Part shown: piece after piece, positions 23,198-34,905 of the stretch | Numbering within the stretch: the stretch's first letter is position 1 | Layout of the letters: each line of letters begins with the position of its first letter | From: Glebionis coronaria | Taxonomy: Eukaryota > Streptophyta > Magnoliopsida > Asterales > Asteraceae | Assembly (NCBI GenBank): GCA_025667525.1 | Contig: CM046877.1 | Coordinates: forward strand, 617,782,580-617,846,579 | Direction: 5' to 3' | Length of the DNA stretch: 64,000 bases | Notes under the pieces: model-generated | What the model was told of the DNA's origin: nothing | The model's database searches: none | The model's input: the letters and a program-made list of their open reading frames with translations, nothing else | Program-made: the position numbers and the translations under genes

Positions 23198-23700
23198 TTT
23201 AGTACAATTCCTTTTGCATGAAAATCAACTTTAACAAAACCAGTGCATAAATGAAAATGTCCTGAGGATTGAATTTCCATTTTAGTACATCACTTCAAAT
23301 ATTCGAGAATCAGGGTGTTCTAAGAATTGAACCCTTCAACTACTTTGAATACCTGAAGATAAAATACACACAAGTTTTCAAACACTTAAAATGCTCCTGA
23401 CACCATACAAGCCATGTGTCCATATCTAATTCATAAATGTTGTAAGAGCCAAAGTCCATGCTCCTTGAGGCGGCGAAACCTCAACATTTACATAGGTGGT
23501 TCCTCTTTAGTTCATGCTCCTGCTTAAGCACGTTTTCAAAGAAATTAACCATTAAGAAGTTTATAACTTCATCCTCCTTTCAGCAGGTACAAGCACATCC
23601 TTGGGATGATATACATGTGCTTCAGTCCCCTGAATGTTCAGCTTTCCACATTGAACTCAACTCCCAAGTTTCCTCAAGAGGGAGTTGGGTGTCCTAGCAT
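23198..23700. other. 3' untranslated region of the inner copia element
   Basis: Non-coding stretch between the pol stop and the polypurine tract. The plus-strand frame 23458-23697 carries no motif. Confidence 0.6.
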
Positions 23701-26700
23701 TCAGTGACTAGAGTGGACTTTTAAACCCATCCCTTTACCAGACTTTATAACCAAGTCTCTAGCCAATCCCTTCGTCAAGTGATCAGCTAAATTTTGTTGA
23801 GACCTCACAAACTCTATTGAAATCACCCCATTCGTGATCAGTTCACGAATCATGCTATGTCTAACACCTGGGTGTCTAGACTTACCATTGTACATCTGGC
23901 TATAAGCCTTAGCCAATGTAGCTGCACTATCACAACGGATAGATATGGGTGCCATAGGTTTGACCCACAATGGAATCTCTAGAAGCAAGTTTTTCAACCA
24001 TTCAGCCTCTTTACCAGCAGCTGCTAGAGCCACAAATTCAGATTCCATGGTAGAACCAGTAATGCAAGTTTGTTTCTTGGATGCCCAAGAAATTGCACCA
24101 CCACCAAGTAGGAATACCCAGCCACTGGTGGATGAATTATCCTTAGTATTGCTGATCCAACTTGCATCAGTGTAACCTTCCAACACTGAAGGATATCTAG
24201 TATAAGACAAACAATAATCCATTGTTCCTTTCAAATACTTTAGTACTCTCTGAATTGCTTGCCAATGCTGAGTACTAGGATTACTAGTGTACCTACTCAG
24301 TTTACCCACAGCAAATGCAATGTCAGGCCTAGTACTAGTCATGACATACATCAAGCAACCAATCACCCTAGAATACTCAAGCTGGGAGACAGCCTGACCA
24401 TTGTTAGGCATCAGTTTCTCACTTGTATCCATAGGTGTACTCACTGGAGTACAATCAAAGTGATTGAATTTCTTCAGCACCTTCTCAATGTAATGAGACT
24501 GAGAAATTACAATACCATCACTTTCATGTTTAATCCTTATGCCAAGAATAACATCAGCCTCCCCCATGTCTTTCATGGAGAACTTAGATGACAAAAAATC
24601 CTTTGTCTGATCAACCTTAGCTTGGTCAGTACCAAAGATTACCATGTCATCAACATATAGGCAAATGATGACTCCTTTACCAGATTCATCAAATTTGCTA
24701 TATACACATTTGTCAGCTCGGTTAAGTGAATAACCATTAGACAAAACCACTTCATCAAATTTCTGGTGCCATTGCTTAGGTGCCTACTTCAGTCCATATA
24801 AGGACTTAATCAGTTTACACACCTTACCTTCATGACCAGGCATGATGAAGCCCTGAGGTTGGTTCATATAAACCTCCTCATCCAAGTCACCATTCAAGAA
24901 TGCTGTCTTCACATCCATCTGATGAATAATCAGATTATGAATACTTGCTAGAGCAATCAGAATTCTTATGGTACTGATACGTGCTACTGGAGCATAAGTA
25001 TCAAAATAGTCTATCCCTGACTTTTGTTTAAAGCCTTGAATGACTAGCCTTGCCTTGAACTTTTCAACAGTTCCATCTACCTTCATTTTCCTTTTGAAAA
25101 TCCACTTGTTACCAAGTGGATTACAACCTCGAGGTAGATCAACCAACACCCAAGTGTTGTTGCCCATGATGGAGTCCATCTCATCATTTATTGCTTATTT
25201 CCAGAAAGCAACATCCTGGGACTTCATTGCTTCATCAAATGTTTTGGGATCATCCTCAACATTAAAGCAATAGGAGTATTGATCAGAGACCTCATCCTTT
25301 GTTCCTTCAACTAAGTATAGTTGAAACTCAGGCCCAAATTTCCTAGGAGTCCTATGCCTTGTGCTTATTCTAAGCTCAGGCTCAGGTTGCTGAACCACAA
25401 CCTCATCAGTGACCATTTGAGGTTCTACTGAAACACCAATATCCTCAGCTCCAGTAAGAGTCCTAAGGCTTGGTCTAGGGACTGATGAGAACCTAGTCTC
25501 ATCAAAGTTAGCATCCCTTGATTCAATGATTGAGTTTATTGAAACTAAATCATTAGGTTCAATAACATAAAACCTATAAGCCTTGGAATGCTCAGCATAT
25601 CCAACAAAGATGCATTCAATGCCTCTTTCACCCAAGGTTTTCACCTTTGGATCAGGGAGTCTTACAACAACCCTACAACCCTAAACTTTGAGATAGTTCA
25701 AGTTCGGTTTCCTTTTAGTCCAGAGTTCATAAGGGGTAATTCTGTTTCTTTTGTTGGGAACCCTATTTAGTAAATAGCAAGCTGTTAACATAACTTCTCC
25801 CCAAAACCCTTGACTCAGTCCTGAACAGGACAACATGGAATTAACCATCTCTTTTAGTACTCTATTCTTTCTTTCAGATATACCATTTTGTTGTGGAGTA
25901 TAGGGGGCGGTTATTTCATGGATTATTCCAACAGACTGAAAATACTGAGTATTCATGTACTCACCTCCCCTATCAGTCCTAAATCTTTTGATTTGGACTC
26001 CTTGTTGTAATTCAACTTCAGTTTTAAGTACTTTAAATTTATCTAATGCTTCATCCTTAGTATGTAACAAATAAACATAGCAAAACCTAGAAGCATCATC
26101 AATAAATGTTACCAAGTATTTCTTATTCCCTAATGAGGGAGTAGCATGCAAATCACATAGGTCACTATGGATTAGCTCCAAAACTGTAGTTACACGTTTT
26201 ACATCTTGAAATGGTTTCTTAGTAATTTTATTCAGTATGCAAGTCTGACATTTATCAATGTCCATGTCAAAGGCTGGAATTAACCCATCCTTAGACATAT
26301 CTAGCATCCTTTTATAGTGGACATGGCCTAGTCTAGCATGCCATAGTGATGAATCATTCAGTTTAGTAGTAGTCATCAGGACAGAATCAACATTTATACT
26401 AGAATCAATATTAAGCCTGAACATTTGATTACTCAAATAGCCAAAACCAATAAACAAACCATGTTTAGATAAAACAAATTTATTAGATTCAATCACTTGT
26501 TTATAACCACAATTATTCAAAACACTACTAGAAACCAAGTTCTTCCTAATATTAGGAACATGCAAAACATTAAACAAAGAAACAATCTTTCCATAACTAA
26601 ATTTAAGATCTACACAACCACGTCCATGCACTAGGGCTGTTGACTCATTTCCCATATGAAGAATAGATCCATCATTCATTGACTCATAAGTCTTGAACCA

Positions 26701-27678
26701 GCATCTATCTTTACACACATGTACTGTTGCTCCAGAGTCAACCCACCACGCAACATCATCATCCTGCACAAAGTAAGCTTCAAATACATATGTAACATAA
26801 TAAATCTAGAGAGATTCATTAAACATATTATGACCTTTTGTGCCTGATCCATTAGCTTGGTTGCCAATGCTAACACCTTTACAATCCCTTTTGAAGTGTC
26901 CAGGTTTCCCACACTTCCAACAAGCCACTGATGACTTCTTGTTAGGATTAGCTTTGGTGTTATCCTGATGCTTACGTTTGCCCTTGTTTTCATTGTACAT
27001 GGTGGAGTTGTTATGCTCCACCATATTGACAACAGATGAACCATCAACATTGTTGCTCTTTGTCTTATCACTTTCATGCACCCTGAGGGATTCCTCAATG
27101 CGCAAATGACTGCCCAACTCAACAAGAGTTAACTCCTCCTTCTTATGTTTCAAGGTGTGCTTGAAATCTTTCTAAGAAGGAGGTAGTTTGTCAATGACAC
27201 ACGAGACCTGAATGGTCTCATCCATGTTCATTTTGTGTTGTGTAAATCTACCAAGTATTCCCAGAAGTTCATTGTATTGTTCCATGACTGGTCTTGAATC
27301 AGTCATTTTGTAATTTGTGAAATCACTCACAAGGAACTTCTTACTTGATGCGTCCTCAGCCATATATTTGGCTTCCAAGGAATCCCATAGTTCTTTAGCA
27401 GATTCAACATTTTGGTAAATATCAAATAAAGAATCAAACATACCATTGAGAATTATGCCGCGACACACATAATCATCATTCTCCCATTTGCTCCTTTTCC
27501 TCAGTTCCTCCAAAGTAGCATCATCACCACCATCAGGAATGGGAGTAGTCAGCACGTACACCACGTTCATGGTAGAAAGAAGAAAGTGCATATTCTTCTG
27601 CCATCTCCTAAAATCAACCCCTTCAAACTTGTCTAGTTTGGAGAAGTTAGCCACCATGTGCTTCATTGCCGCCGCCAT
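23701..27678 (-). pseudogene. Inner copia gag-pol polyprotein with five in-frame stops
   Basis: A single 1325-codon frame from ATG 27678. Gag: MAAAMKHMVANFSKLDKFEG..., zinc knuckle CWKCGKPGHFKRDC. Protease: WWVDSGATVHVC. GAG-pre-integrase and integrase: LWHARLGHVHYKRML, HSDLCDL, FIDDASRF, RTDRGGEY, QNGISERKN. Reverse transcriptase: NKWIFKRKMKVDGTVEKFKA, ICLYVDDMVIFGT. RNase H: LEGYTDASW, STMESEFVALA, RCDSAATL. It ends VRSQQNLADHLTKGLAR... and a stop at 23701. Stops are TAG 27172, TAG 26806, TAG 25681, TAA 25195 and TAG 24784. Comparison with family consensus suggests they replace Trp (27172, 25681), Glu (25195) and Gln (24784). No frameshift occurs anywhere. Confidence 0.95.
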
Positions 27679-27706
27679 TGATTATCACAAAATAATCTTT
27701 TTTGAC

Positions 27707-28383
27707 TATTGGGGTTTACTTCGTTCCAAGAGGGTGAAGATAATCAATAGCCTAACTACGTACCAATGAATGGTTACCGGATATCTCTTGAAGTCGTGTA
27801 ATCACTTTCCAAAGAAGATTATTGGACCCTATGCCTGGGTTAACACGAATACCTCCTTGGGATAAAACCAAGAGTTAGTTCTTGTTTTAGGCACAAATCA
27901 AGAACTTTGTGCGTGTAAGTGTTTCTTGTTTTTGTATATTTCATCATGCAAATATGATCACTATTTATAGTGATCCTAGTCCTAGAAGGATGTAACTCAT
28001 AGTCAATGGTATTTAAGAGCATTAATCGGCCAATTAAGCTCATAATTACCTACGTGAAACCATAGTGGTTACATGACCATAAACCTGGTCATCAAGTCAA
28101 TATTCAATCCTCATTGATTAGTCAAAGAGGTTACAAAGACTTTGTGCATCACCAGGAGCAGCGTCCTAACCAGGAGCAACTTCCTGACCAGGAGCAACCT
28201 CCTGACCAGGAGCAACCTCCTCACCAGGAGCAACTTCCTAACCAGGAGCAGCTTCCTACTGATGAACTTTCAACCACTATATTGAGTCCAGGGAGGCCAG
28301 AGACTTAATGGGTGTACACTCCGTACCTCCAAACCCATTTACAAGTATGACTCGATCCCACAATTACACTAAATTTCCAACAT
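27707..28383 (-). repeat. 5' LTR of the inner copia element
   Basis: 677 bp. Its inner end is TATTGGGG on the plus strand, where the other LTR has TGTTGGGG, so the canonical CA end of the LTR on the minus strand has become TA. It carries the TATA box noted at 27961 and a copy of the 18-bp minisatellite (about 28150-28260). Confidence 0.92.
27961..27970 (-). promoter_or_regulatory. TATA box of the inner copia 5' LTR
   Basis: Minus-strand CTATAAATAG lies in the 5' LTR about 280 bp before the gag start. The matching segment is deleted in the 3' LTR. Confidence 0.65.
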
Positions 28384-29576
28384 TGTGGTGGTTCAATAGG
28401 AACATACACTGCACAACCAAAAATTCTTAGATGGGATATGTCTGGCTCTTGGCCAGAAGCAAGTTGTATGGGAGAGTATTTATGATTTGCACTTGGCCTC
28501 ATTCAAATTGATGATGCAGCATGCAAAATTGCATGTCCCCATATAGATACAGGGAGTTTAGTCTTCATTATTAATGGTCTAGCTATTAGTTGGAGGCGTT
28601 TGATCAATGATTCTGCTAAACCATTTTGTGTGTGAACATGAGCAACTGGATGTTCAACAACAATTCCAACTGACATGCAATAATCATTAAAAGCATGTGA
28701 TGTGAATTCTCCTGCATTATCAAGTCTCACTCTTTTAATTGTATAATCAGGAAAATGTGCCCTTAATTTAATAATTTGAGCAAGAAACTTTGCAAAGGCC
28801 ACATTACGAGAAGATAACAAACAGACGTGAGACCATCTGCTGGATGCATCTATTAGAACCATGAAGTATCTAAATGGTCCGCAAGGTGGATGAATTGGGC
28901 CACATATATCACCTTGAATTCTTTCAAGAAACATAGGTGATTCATTTTCAACTTTAAGTGGTGAAGGTCTTGCAATCAGTTTTCCAAGAGAGCAAGGTGT
29001 ACATAGAGGTACTTTATTTGTTTTAGTGAGCTTTTGATCGCTCAGTGGATGTCCATGTGTGCTTTCAACTATCCTTTTCATCATTGTTGATCCTGGGTGA
29101 CCTAATCTGTCATGCCATAAGCTAAATATACCAGGATCACAATATTTTTCTCTTACTGCCATATGTGCTTGAGGCACATTGATATGCGTATAATGCAAAC
29201 CATAATGGAGCATTGGCAGTTTTTCAAATACTTGATTCTCATTTATGATATGTAAATATTTCTTGTTTCCAATAGTCCTTGTCTGAGTATCATATCCATT
29301 ATGATATATATTTCTGAAACTTAGTAAGTTTCTTTTGGAACTTGGGGAATATAAAGCATTCTCGATTAAGAGTTGTGTACCATTTGGTAACACTAAGTTA
29401 GCTTTTCCCACTCCTTCTGTCAAGTTTGTAGGGCCTGAAAATGTATCAATTGTTCCCTTTGTTGGTCTTAGTTCAAAGAAATATTTCTTGGATTTAAGGA
29501 TAGTGTGTGTAGCACCACTATCTGCTATGCATAGATCTTCATCCTTTGCTTGATATGGTCCTCCGTTGAGACTCAT
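28384..29576 (-). pseudogene. Outer copia pol, 5' part (protease, integrase)
   Basis: Starts MSLNGGPYQAKDEDLCIADS with the protease motif ADSGATHTI. Then GAG-pre-integrase FSLWHDRLGHPGSTMMKRIV and CTPCSLGK (zinc-binding HHCC), and integrase acidic motifs in GDICGPIHPP, LIDASSRWS, RLDNAGEF and NGLAES. TGA at 28503-28505 replaces what is normally an Arg codon (CGA). The frame then resumes with RPSANHKYSPIQLASGQEPD and IFGCAVYVPIEPPQ, where the inner element begins. The remaining two thirds lie at 20255-22540. Pol is separate from gag, with about 165 bp of non-coding DNA between them. Confidence 0.93.
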
Positions 29577-29743
29577 TTTGAATATCTAATTTGAACATAA
29601 AGAAAAGAATAATGAGTGCACACAATAGATTTTATTTATTTATTTTACATGAAATGAAAACTAATAATACACAGTTAAACAAAGTTACAGAAAAGAAATT
29701 TATAGTTATTTATTATACATAGTTGTTAAGATCTAAACAACTT

Positions 29744-30790
29744 TTATTTTAAAAGTTCCAAGTCATCGAAAAAGTCTGAGGCAACGAGTTCAGTGTTCGA
29801 GTTATCAAACTGATCCACATGGTTCACTTCTTTCTCTTTTCCCTTACGAGATGCTTAGTAGAGTTCACATAGATGTGAAGGTGTGCGACAAGCTTTTGAC
29901 CAATGATTTGCACTTCCACACCTAAAACAAGATCCTTCAGGGTTTTGAGAGGTACCGATTTGATTATTTTATTGATTGAGATTATTAACCTGTGGGGCAT
30001 GGTAAGTGTAATTTCGTTGACCACGGCCACGGCCACGGCCACGACCACGACCACGACCATTATAACCACCTCGATGGTAAGTATAGTTTTGGTTGGGAAA
30101 ACGGTTTTGACCATAATGGCCACGACCACGCCCACGCCCACGAGGGTTACCTCTTCCTCTTTTGCTTTCAGAGTTTTTGTTATCATTATTGTTAATAACA
30201 TTTGCTTCTGGAAGTGCTAATGATCCTGTGGGACGAGTTTGATGATTTTTCATTAATAACTCATTGTTTTTCTCTGCTACAAGAAGAAGTGCATTTAGAT
30301 CAGAGTATCTTTTAAATTTTTGCAATCGATACTGTTTCTGCAAGTTTATGTTTGAAGCATGAAATGTAGAGTAAGTTTTCTCCAACATTTCTCCTTCTGT
30401 AACAGTTTGCCCACAAAATCTTAGTGTTGAACATATTCTGAATAAAGCATAGGTGTATTCATTAACCCTTTTAAAATCTTGGAACCTTAAATTGTTCCAT
30501 TCATCTCTAGCCATAGGGAGTAAAACTTCCCTTTGATGATCAAATCTGCTTTGTAAGTCTTTCCATAAAATGCTTGGATCATCACAATTAGAATATTCAA
30601 ATTCTAGTGTTTCATCAATGTGTTGATGAAGGAAAACATCAGCTTTTGCTTTGATTTCTTCTGTACATTCGTTACCTTCTTGTAACGCTGCTAAAGCACC
30701 TATTGATTTGAGATGCCTTTTAACATTTGCTGTCTATTGTATATAATTTGCTCCAGTTATGTCAAGAGCTGGAAATTTAAGGTTCGACAT
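29744..30790 (-). pseudogene. Outer copia gag
   Basis: 349 codons from ATG 30790 to TAA 29744, in one frame, with stops at about codon 19 (TAG, where Trp is usual: NYIQ*TANVKRHL), at 29969 (TAA) and in LCELY*AS. It has a coiled or helical core (EWNNLRFQDFKRVNEYTYAL), an arginine-glycine region (RGRGNPRGRGRGRGHYG and a longer RGRG run), and a zinc knuckle CFRCGSANHWSKAC near the C-terminus. It packages the element's RNA in virus-like particles. The RG repeat also gives HGHG and MATTTPT-type shadow frames on the other strand. Confidence 0.9.
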
Positions 30791-31557
30791 TTTGTTGCTA
30801 AACACAAATTATATAACAAAGTCAATGCTAAAATCCATATATATCATTAAGTAATGCAATACAATAAAGTGGGAGAGCTACAAGTAGATACATAACTAAG
30901 AAGAATTCAAACTGATTTGGTGGGAGTTGAAAAAGTGGAATTAAAATTAAGATAAGCATAATGGTGACGGCAATGAGAAGCGGGTGGATCATCTTTGAAA
31001 AATTGCTCCGGTGATGTATAATTTCCTAAGATTAAAAGATGTTGAGTTTTGAAAAATTATTTGATAAATGAGTTGCCAATTTAGAGAAAAGAAAAATAGT
31101 CGTTGTGTTGTTATGACCGTTATATAGTACATATAATTCAAATAATATTTTATTTATTAATTGTTAAAAAAAATATTTTATAAAAATAATGGTCCGTTGT
31201 AAAATAAAAATTAGTTTCGTCAAAATGTTTACGAATTAAATGTTTTAGTCCCTAGGTGATATAAATGTTTACGCTTGTTAATAGATATGGTTAATATTAT
31301 TAGTTGAATAAATGTACGTCAAATTGGTGTTTTAATTGTTTATGACTTTTGCGTAAATTTGTATATTAGTTATGTAGAAACAAATATCAATTATGTAGAG
31401 ACAAGATAAGTTCAAGATTCGAATGTATATATATTATTATTTTTTTCACCGTATCAAAATTTTGGTTTGCAAATTTATGTAATGAATTGTAAAATAAGAG
31501 TATACCTTTGATAACTACCTTAACAATCTCTTTGATTAGCGGTTCGTGCTGATAACG
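30791..31557 (-). other. 5' leader of the outer copia element
   Basis: Non-coding. Directly after the 5' LTR on the minus strand is CGTTATCAGCACGAACC, in the position of a primer-binding site. It shares TATCAG with the usual tRNA-Met type and may pair with another part or species of tRNA. Confidence 0.6.
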
Positions 31558-31896
31558 TGATATAATATAGTGAAAATTACTTTTGAACTTTAGGCACTTG
31601 CAGATTAAAACATTGCTAACATATTAGTAGAGATATAGGTAAACTTTGAATTGTGAAATGTTGAATCTGATCGTCCTTGTTCCATTACATTTGAGGAGTA
31701 TTTATTTTGTTATACTCCTATTCATTCTTCATACATGGCACACTATAAAATAGCTTACTCATTTGAGTAAATAGTATACATATAAGAGTTGGCAAAATTG
31801 AGCATCCACCTAAGGCATGTGTGTGACACCTTAGCATGAAGTTAAAATTAATACCATGTGCTAGGGACACATGTGTTTGACCGCATTTTCACAACA
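31558..31896 (-). repeat. 5' LTR of the outer copia element
   Basis: 339 bp, nearly identical to 19768-20102, ending at the AATAT target duplication. Confidence 0.93.
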
Positions 31897-32689
31897 AATA
31901 TAACATTTGTTGAGTATAAAAGATTTTTTCAACATAAAAATTTTAGATAACATAACACTAGTTACTCCGGTAAGTAAATTTTTTTTACTGTTCATGATAT
32001 CTAAGCCTCTCTTCTTTTATATTATATCCGTATCAAAATTATTGTCCACGATTTAAAAAATAAACTTATTATTGTTTTGATTTTTACAAAACATAAAAAT
32101 GACACTTTAATTTTTGTTTTTTTTAATGTCAATTTGGAGTAAAGGTAATATATAGGGATGAAAACGGTACCGGTCTCGTCCCGAACCTGTCCCGAATTAG
32201 TGATACTGAATATTTCTCGAGCATAAATTAGTGGTACCGGTACCGTACCGAACGGGATTCGAGTATCCGTACCGGTATCAGGAAATCGGTTTTTTCTTTT
32301 TTTTTCGGAAATTTCCCTATTTGGTACCGGTCGCGTCCCGATTTAGTGGTCCCAAATTTTTTCTCACCTTATTTTGTAGTCCCGGTACAGTACTGAACGG
32401 GATTAGGGTATCGAAAACCGGTACGATTCTGGTTCGATTTCGAGATTCGGGTCAAAATACTCATCATTATTAATAAAATAATTTTAAATAAATCAAACTT
32501 TTATTTAAAGAAAAACAATAATTTTAAAACAGATGAAGAAAAATAAATACAGTAATAATTTTGGAGCTGAGGTAGGTAGTAACTTTTTTTACTTAAATGA
32601 CTATTATAAAGGGATTGTAAAGTATCCTATGTTCTTTAGTCAATCTTGGCCCTTCATTCAAAACTCTCGATCCGTGTGCATACTCTCCA
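31897..32689. repeat. Duplicated block R3, copy 1, middle part
   Basis: Continues the sequence interrupted at 19767 and matches 58099-58910 and 50380-51080. It holds the hAT-like MITE at 32153. Frames 32231-32473 and 32533-32730 are chance frames. It is cut by the Helitron at 32690. Confidence 0.7.
32153..32466. mobile_element. GGTACCGG hAT-like MITE, R3 copy 1
   Basis: Begins TAGGGATGA with GGTACCGGT repeats inside and ends near ...CTCATCA. The left flank is GTAATATA, and the right duplication has decayed. The clean version of the same ancestral insertion is at 50598-50884. Open frames rich in VPVPYRTGFEYPYR come from the repeat and are not genes. Confidence 0.75.
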
Positions 32690-33453
32690 TTACTCCTCTT
32701 ATTCATTTGACAGAATGTAAAAATGAATAATAAAGTAATATAACTTTGTGAGACAGGGTTAATTACAGCCGTTCAAAAGAAGTATGATCTAATGAGAGCC
32801 GTTTAATATACCCGGCGCCCATGCCTTTCTCTGTTCCTAGGTTTGAAAATTCTTCCCCAAACACAACATAGGTATGGGTTCGTCCCTATGATTGGCCATA
32901 CATATCTCCATTATCCATTATCCACAATCCCAAATCATATTCATAAGAAAACCTGCCACAAGATTTTCGTCTTCTAATTCCGGGCTAACAGATCTGATAA
33001 TGGATTTCGGGCTAATAGACCTGATAATGGATCTCGATCCAACCTATTATATAGAAAAAAATCGATAGCTACTGTTTGGTAAGTTTGTTTTTGATTTTGT
33101 TTAGTTATTTTGTTTTTTAGTTCCTGATGTTCATGTAGTCTATATTTGGTGTTGTGAGTTTATGATACATATATTGGTTGGATATGATTATTCGTTTTAT
33201 GGTTATATGCATAAGATGACAAATTATTTGTTTTAGTTTGTCTGGTTTTGGTCATTATTCGTTTTCTCAAAATTAAAATCACAAGATTATCAGTTAAGAA
33301 TGAGTCAAATCGGACAACAACCATCATTCTAAGACTTATATACATCTATAGTACAATGGCTAAAACGGGACAAAACTATCATTCTAAGACTCAGATATAG
33401 TATACATCCTTTGCCAGATATGACCGACTATAAAATTTCTATTTCTTTCGCAG

Positions 33454-34187
33454 TCGGATTGGTGGTAACAGTCTTTCTAGGAAGATCCCGGAATTCATCG
33501 GGAATTGGAATAATCTTAGTAGCCTGTGAGACATTTTTCTACTATTTAATTTTCCATTTATCATATATATACTGTATAGCAATTAGAGTTAATCAAAGTT
33601 TATGAATAACAGAAGGATTCAGGCAAGTGGATTGGAGGGACCAATACCCTCTAACATTACTCTTTTGCCTACTTTGACGGACTTGTAAGTAATTCCTCAT
33701 ATGTCATCTTTAGTTTTCCTACAATTTTGATCAAGTATTTACGCTGACTAAATCATGAAATGCAGGCGAATCAGCGACTTAAATGGACCAGACACACTTT
33801 GTCCACCCTTTATTAGTACAACATCTTTCAAGAATTTGTAAGTTGAATTGCTTCTTTTGGTTGCGTGTCACCAGTTTCTTCCGTTAATACAAGTTAAATA
33901 TAATCTGGCCAGGATATCGAGGAGTTGCAACCTAATTGGAAATTTACCGGAATCTCTTTCAGATAAATTGAAAGTTTTGTAAGTAATGTGTACATTCATT
34001 TTAACTAATCGTATTGTTATAAATAAAATTTTGTTATTATCAATCTTTACACAATGCTTGATTTCTTTAGCGTTTGAAACGGTAAATTTTTTTATCAATT
34101 TATATTTTGTTATAGAGACTTGAGCTTTAACAAGCTAAATGGATCCATTCCTGGCAGTTTCAGAAATATTAGGCAAACAGACTACAT
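33454..34187 (+). pseudogene. LRR receptor kinase exons captured by the Helitron
   Basis: Five exons of 72, 72, 72, 66 and 72 nt (33454-33525, 33613-33684, 33766-33837, 33913-33978, 34116-34187) with GT-AG introns each encode one leucine-rich repeat: RIGGNSLSRKIPEFIGNWNN, RIQASGLEGPIPSNITLLPT, RISDLNGPDTLCPPFISTTS, ISRSCNLIGNLPESLSDKLK and DLSFNKLNGSIPGSFRNIRQ. Order and wording match LRR-VIII receptor-like kinases (At3g14840/At1g53440 type), in which each repeat has its own exon. Signal peptide, malectin, membrane and kinase parts are absent. The retained introns show capture as DNA, not RNA. Confidence 0.82.
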
Positions 34188-34199
34188 GTAAGTAGAAGT

Positions 34200-34545
34200 A
34201 TCTTATCCTGATTATTTGTTGCGTACTAGAACAATATGTGATGATCACATATCATATTTTTTTGTTATTGGAATGTGTAGTTGTTCAACCTGTTGTTGGC
34301 GATGAACTCTTACGACGTTATTGGCGATGATGAAGCCTTTCTATGTATACTGTTTGGGTCAGCGTGCCTTGCCAGAGCCCGTATCTTGGCAGGGCGACAT
34401 TTGGTTGCAGCCATGGCGGGTTCTCGGTACGCCTTCCATTCTAGACCTGAGCCTTTATATACTGTTACTTTTAAGGATCTGCCTATCTCGGCATTCAAGT
34501 TTTTTTTGTCGCCCGGTCTGTGTTGGGGTGTGAATATGAAATGAA
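34200..34545. other. Unidentified GC-richer block in the Helitron
   Basis: Open in several frames on both strands (34281-34544, 34321-34533, minus 34310-34552) and richer in G+C than its surroundings. None of the translations shows a family I recognise. It may be another captured fragment, possibly of organellar or exonic origin. Confidence 0.3.
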
Positions 34546-34905
34546 GGAACAAACTCTTAGAGGTGCATTTCTTAAACTATTTCATGTTTTAACTTTTGAA
34601 TCGATAGTTTACAAATCTCTCACACATGTTATTCAGGTTCGAGTAAAATTACTATATGAACCCGCTCACGAAATAGCTTACTTCAGTGGAGTCCTTAAAG
34701 AAGGCTCAACATATAGTATATCAGGCTTTGTGTGTGTTCCGACAATCGACTATTAGCAAATATGGAAATCAACATGACATTGAAGCTTGGGAGGTACACG
34801 AAGTTCCGCCAATTGACTATTTGCATATTCCTGTTAGTGTTTGTATATTAGTTGAACATATGGTATTGGTAACCCTTGATGCAGTTATGTATGATGTATC
34901 CAAGA
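34520..34905 (+). pseudogene. RPA/OB-fold-like remnant in the Helitron
   Basis: MKEQTLRGAF, then AYFSGVLKEGSTYSISGFVC, then after one frameshift NRLLANMEINMTLKLGRYTK. 'F...LKEGS.Y.IS.F.V' and 'G..TKF' resemble the first DNA-binding domain of replication protein A large-subunit-like proteins, which plant Helitrons often carry. Stops and a frameshift make it non-functional. Identification rests on a short pattern. Confidence 0.42.

Larger units (their letters stand above)
22546..28383 (-). mobile_element. Inner Ty1/copia retrotransposon inserted in the outer pol
   Basis: LTRs 22546-23186 and 27707-28383 (TGTTGGGGGTTTACTTCG... to ...AAATTTCCAACA) are flanked by TTGTG (22541-22545 and 28384-28388). 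The insertion splits the outer pol inside 'VYVPIEPPQ|RTKMGPQRR'. It has the same orientation as its host. A polypurine tract (minus TTGGGAAGGAT, 23187-23197) adjoins the 3' LTR. The expected primer-binding site is missing: only 28 bp separate the 5' LTR from the gag start. The coding region is a single frame with five stops. Confidence 0.95.
19768..31896 (-). mobile_element. Outer Ty1/copia retrotransposon, split by a second copia element
   Basis: Boundaries are LTRs 19768-20102 and 31558-31896 (TGATATAATATA... to ...TTTTCACAACA), flanked by the duplication AATAT (19763-19767 and 31897-31901). The uninterrupted target 'gagtcacaatagaaaatataacatttg' is present at about 58095. Without the inner element it is about 6.3 kb. 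On the minus strand it runs leader, gag (30790-29744), spacer, then pol (29576-28384 and 22540-20255). Protease-integrase-RT-RNase H order shows it is copia. Stops in gag and pol make it inactive. Confidence 0.95.

Noticed and set aside
29903..30220. Thr/His/Gly-rich frames on the plus strand
   Set aside because: Shadows of the arginine-glycine repeat coding region of the outer copia gag.
32231..32473. VPVPYRTGFEYPYR-type frames (also 38149, 50574, 58448)
   Set aside because: They translate the GGTACCGG repeats of hAT-like MITEs; frames and strands differ between copies.
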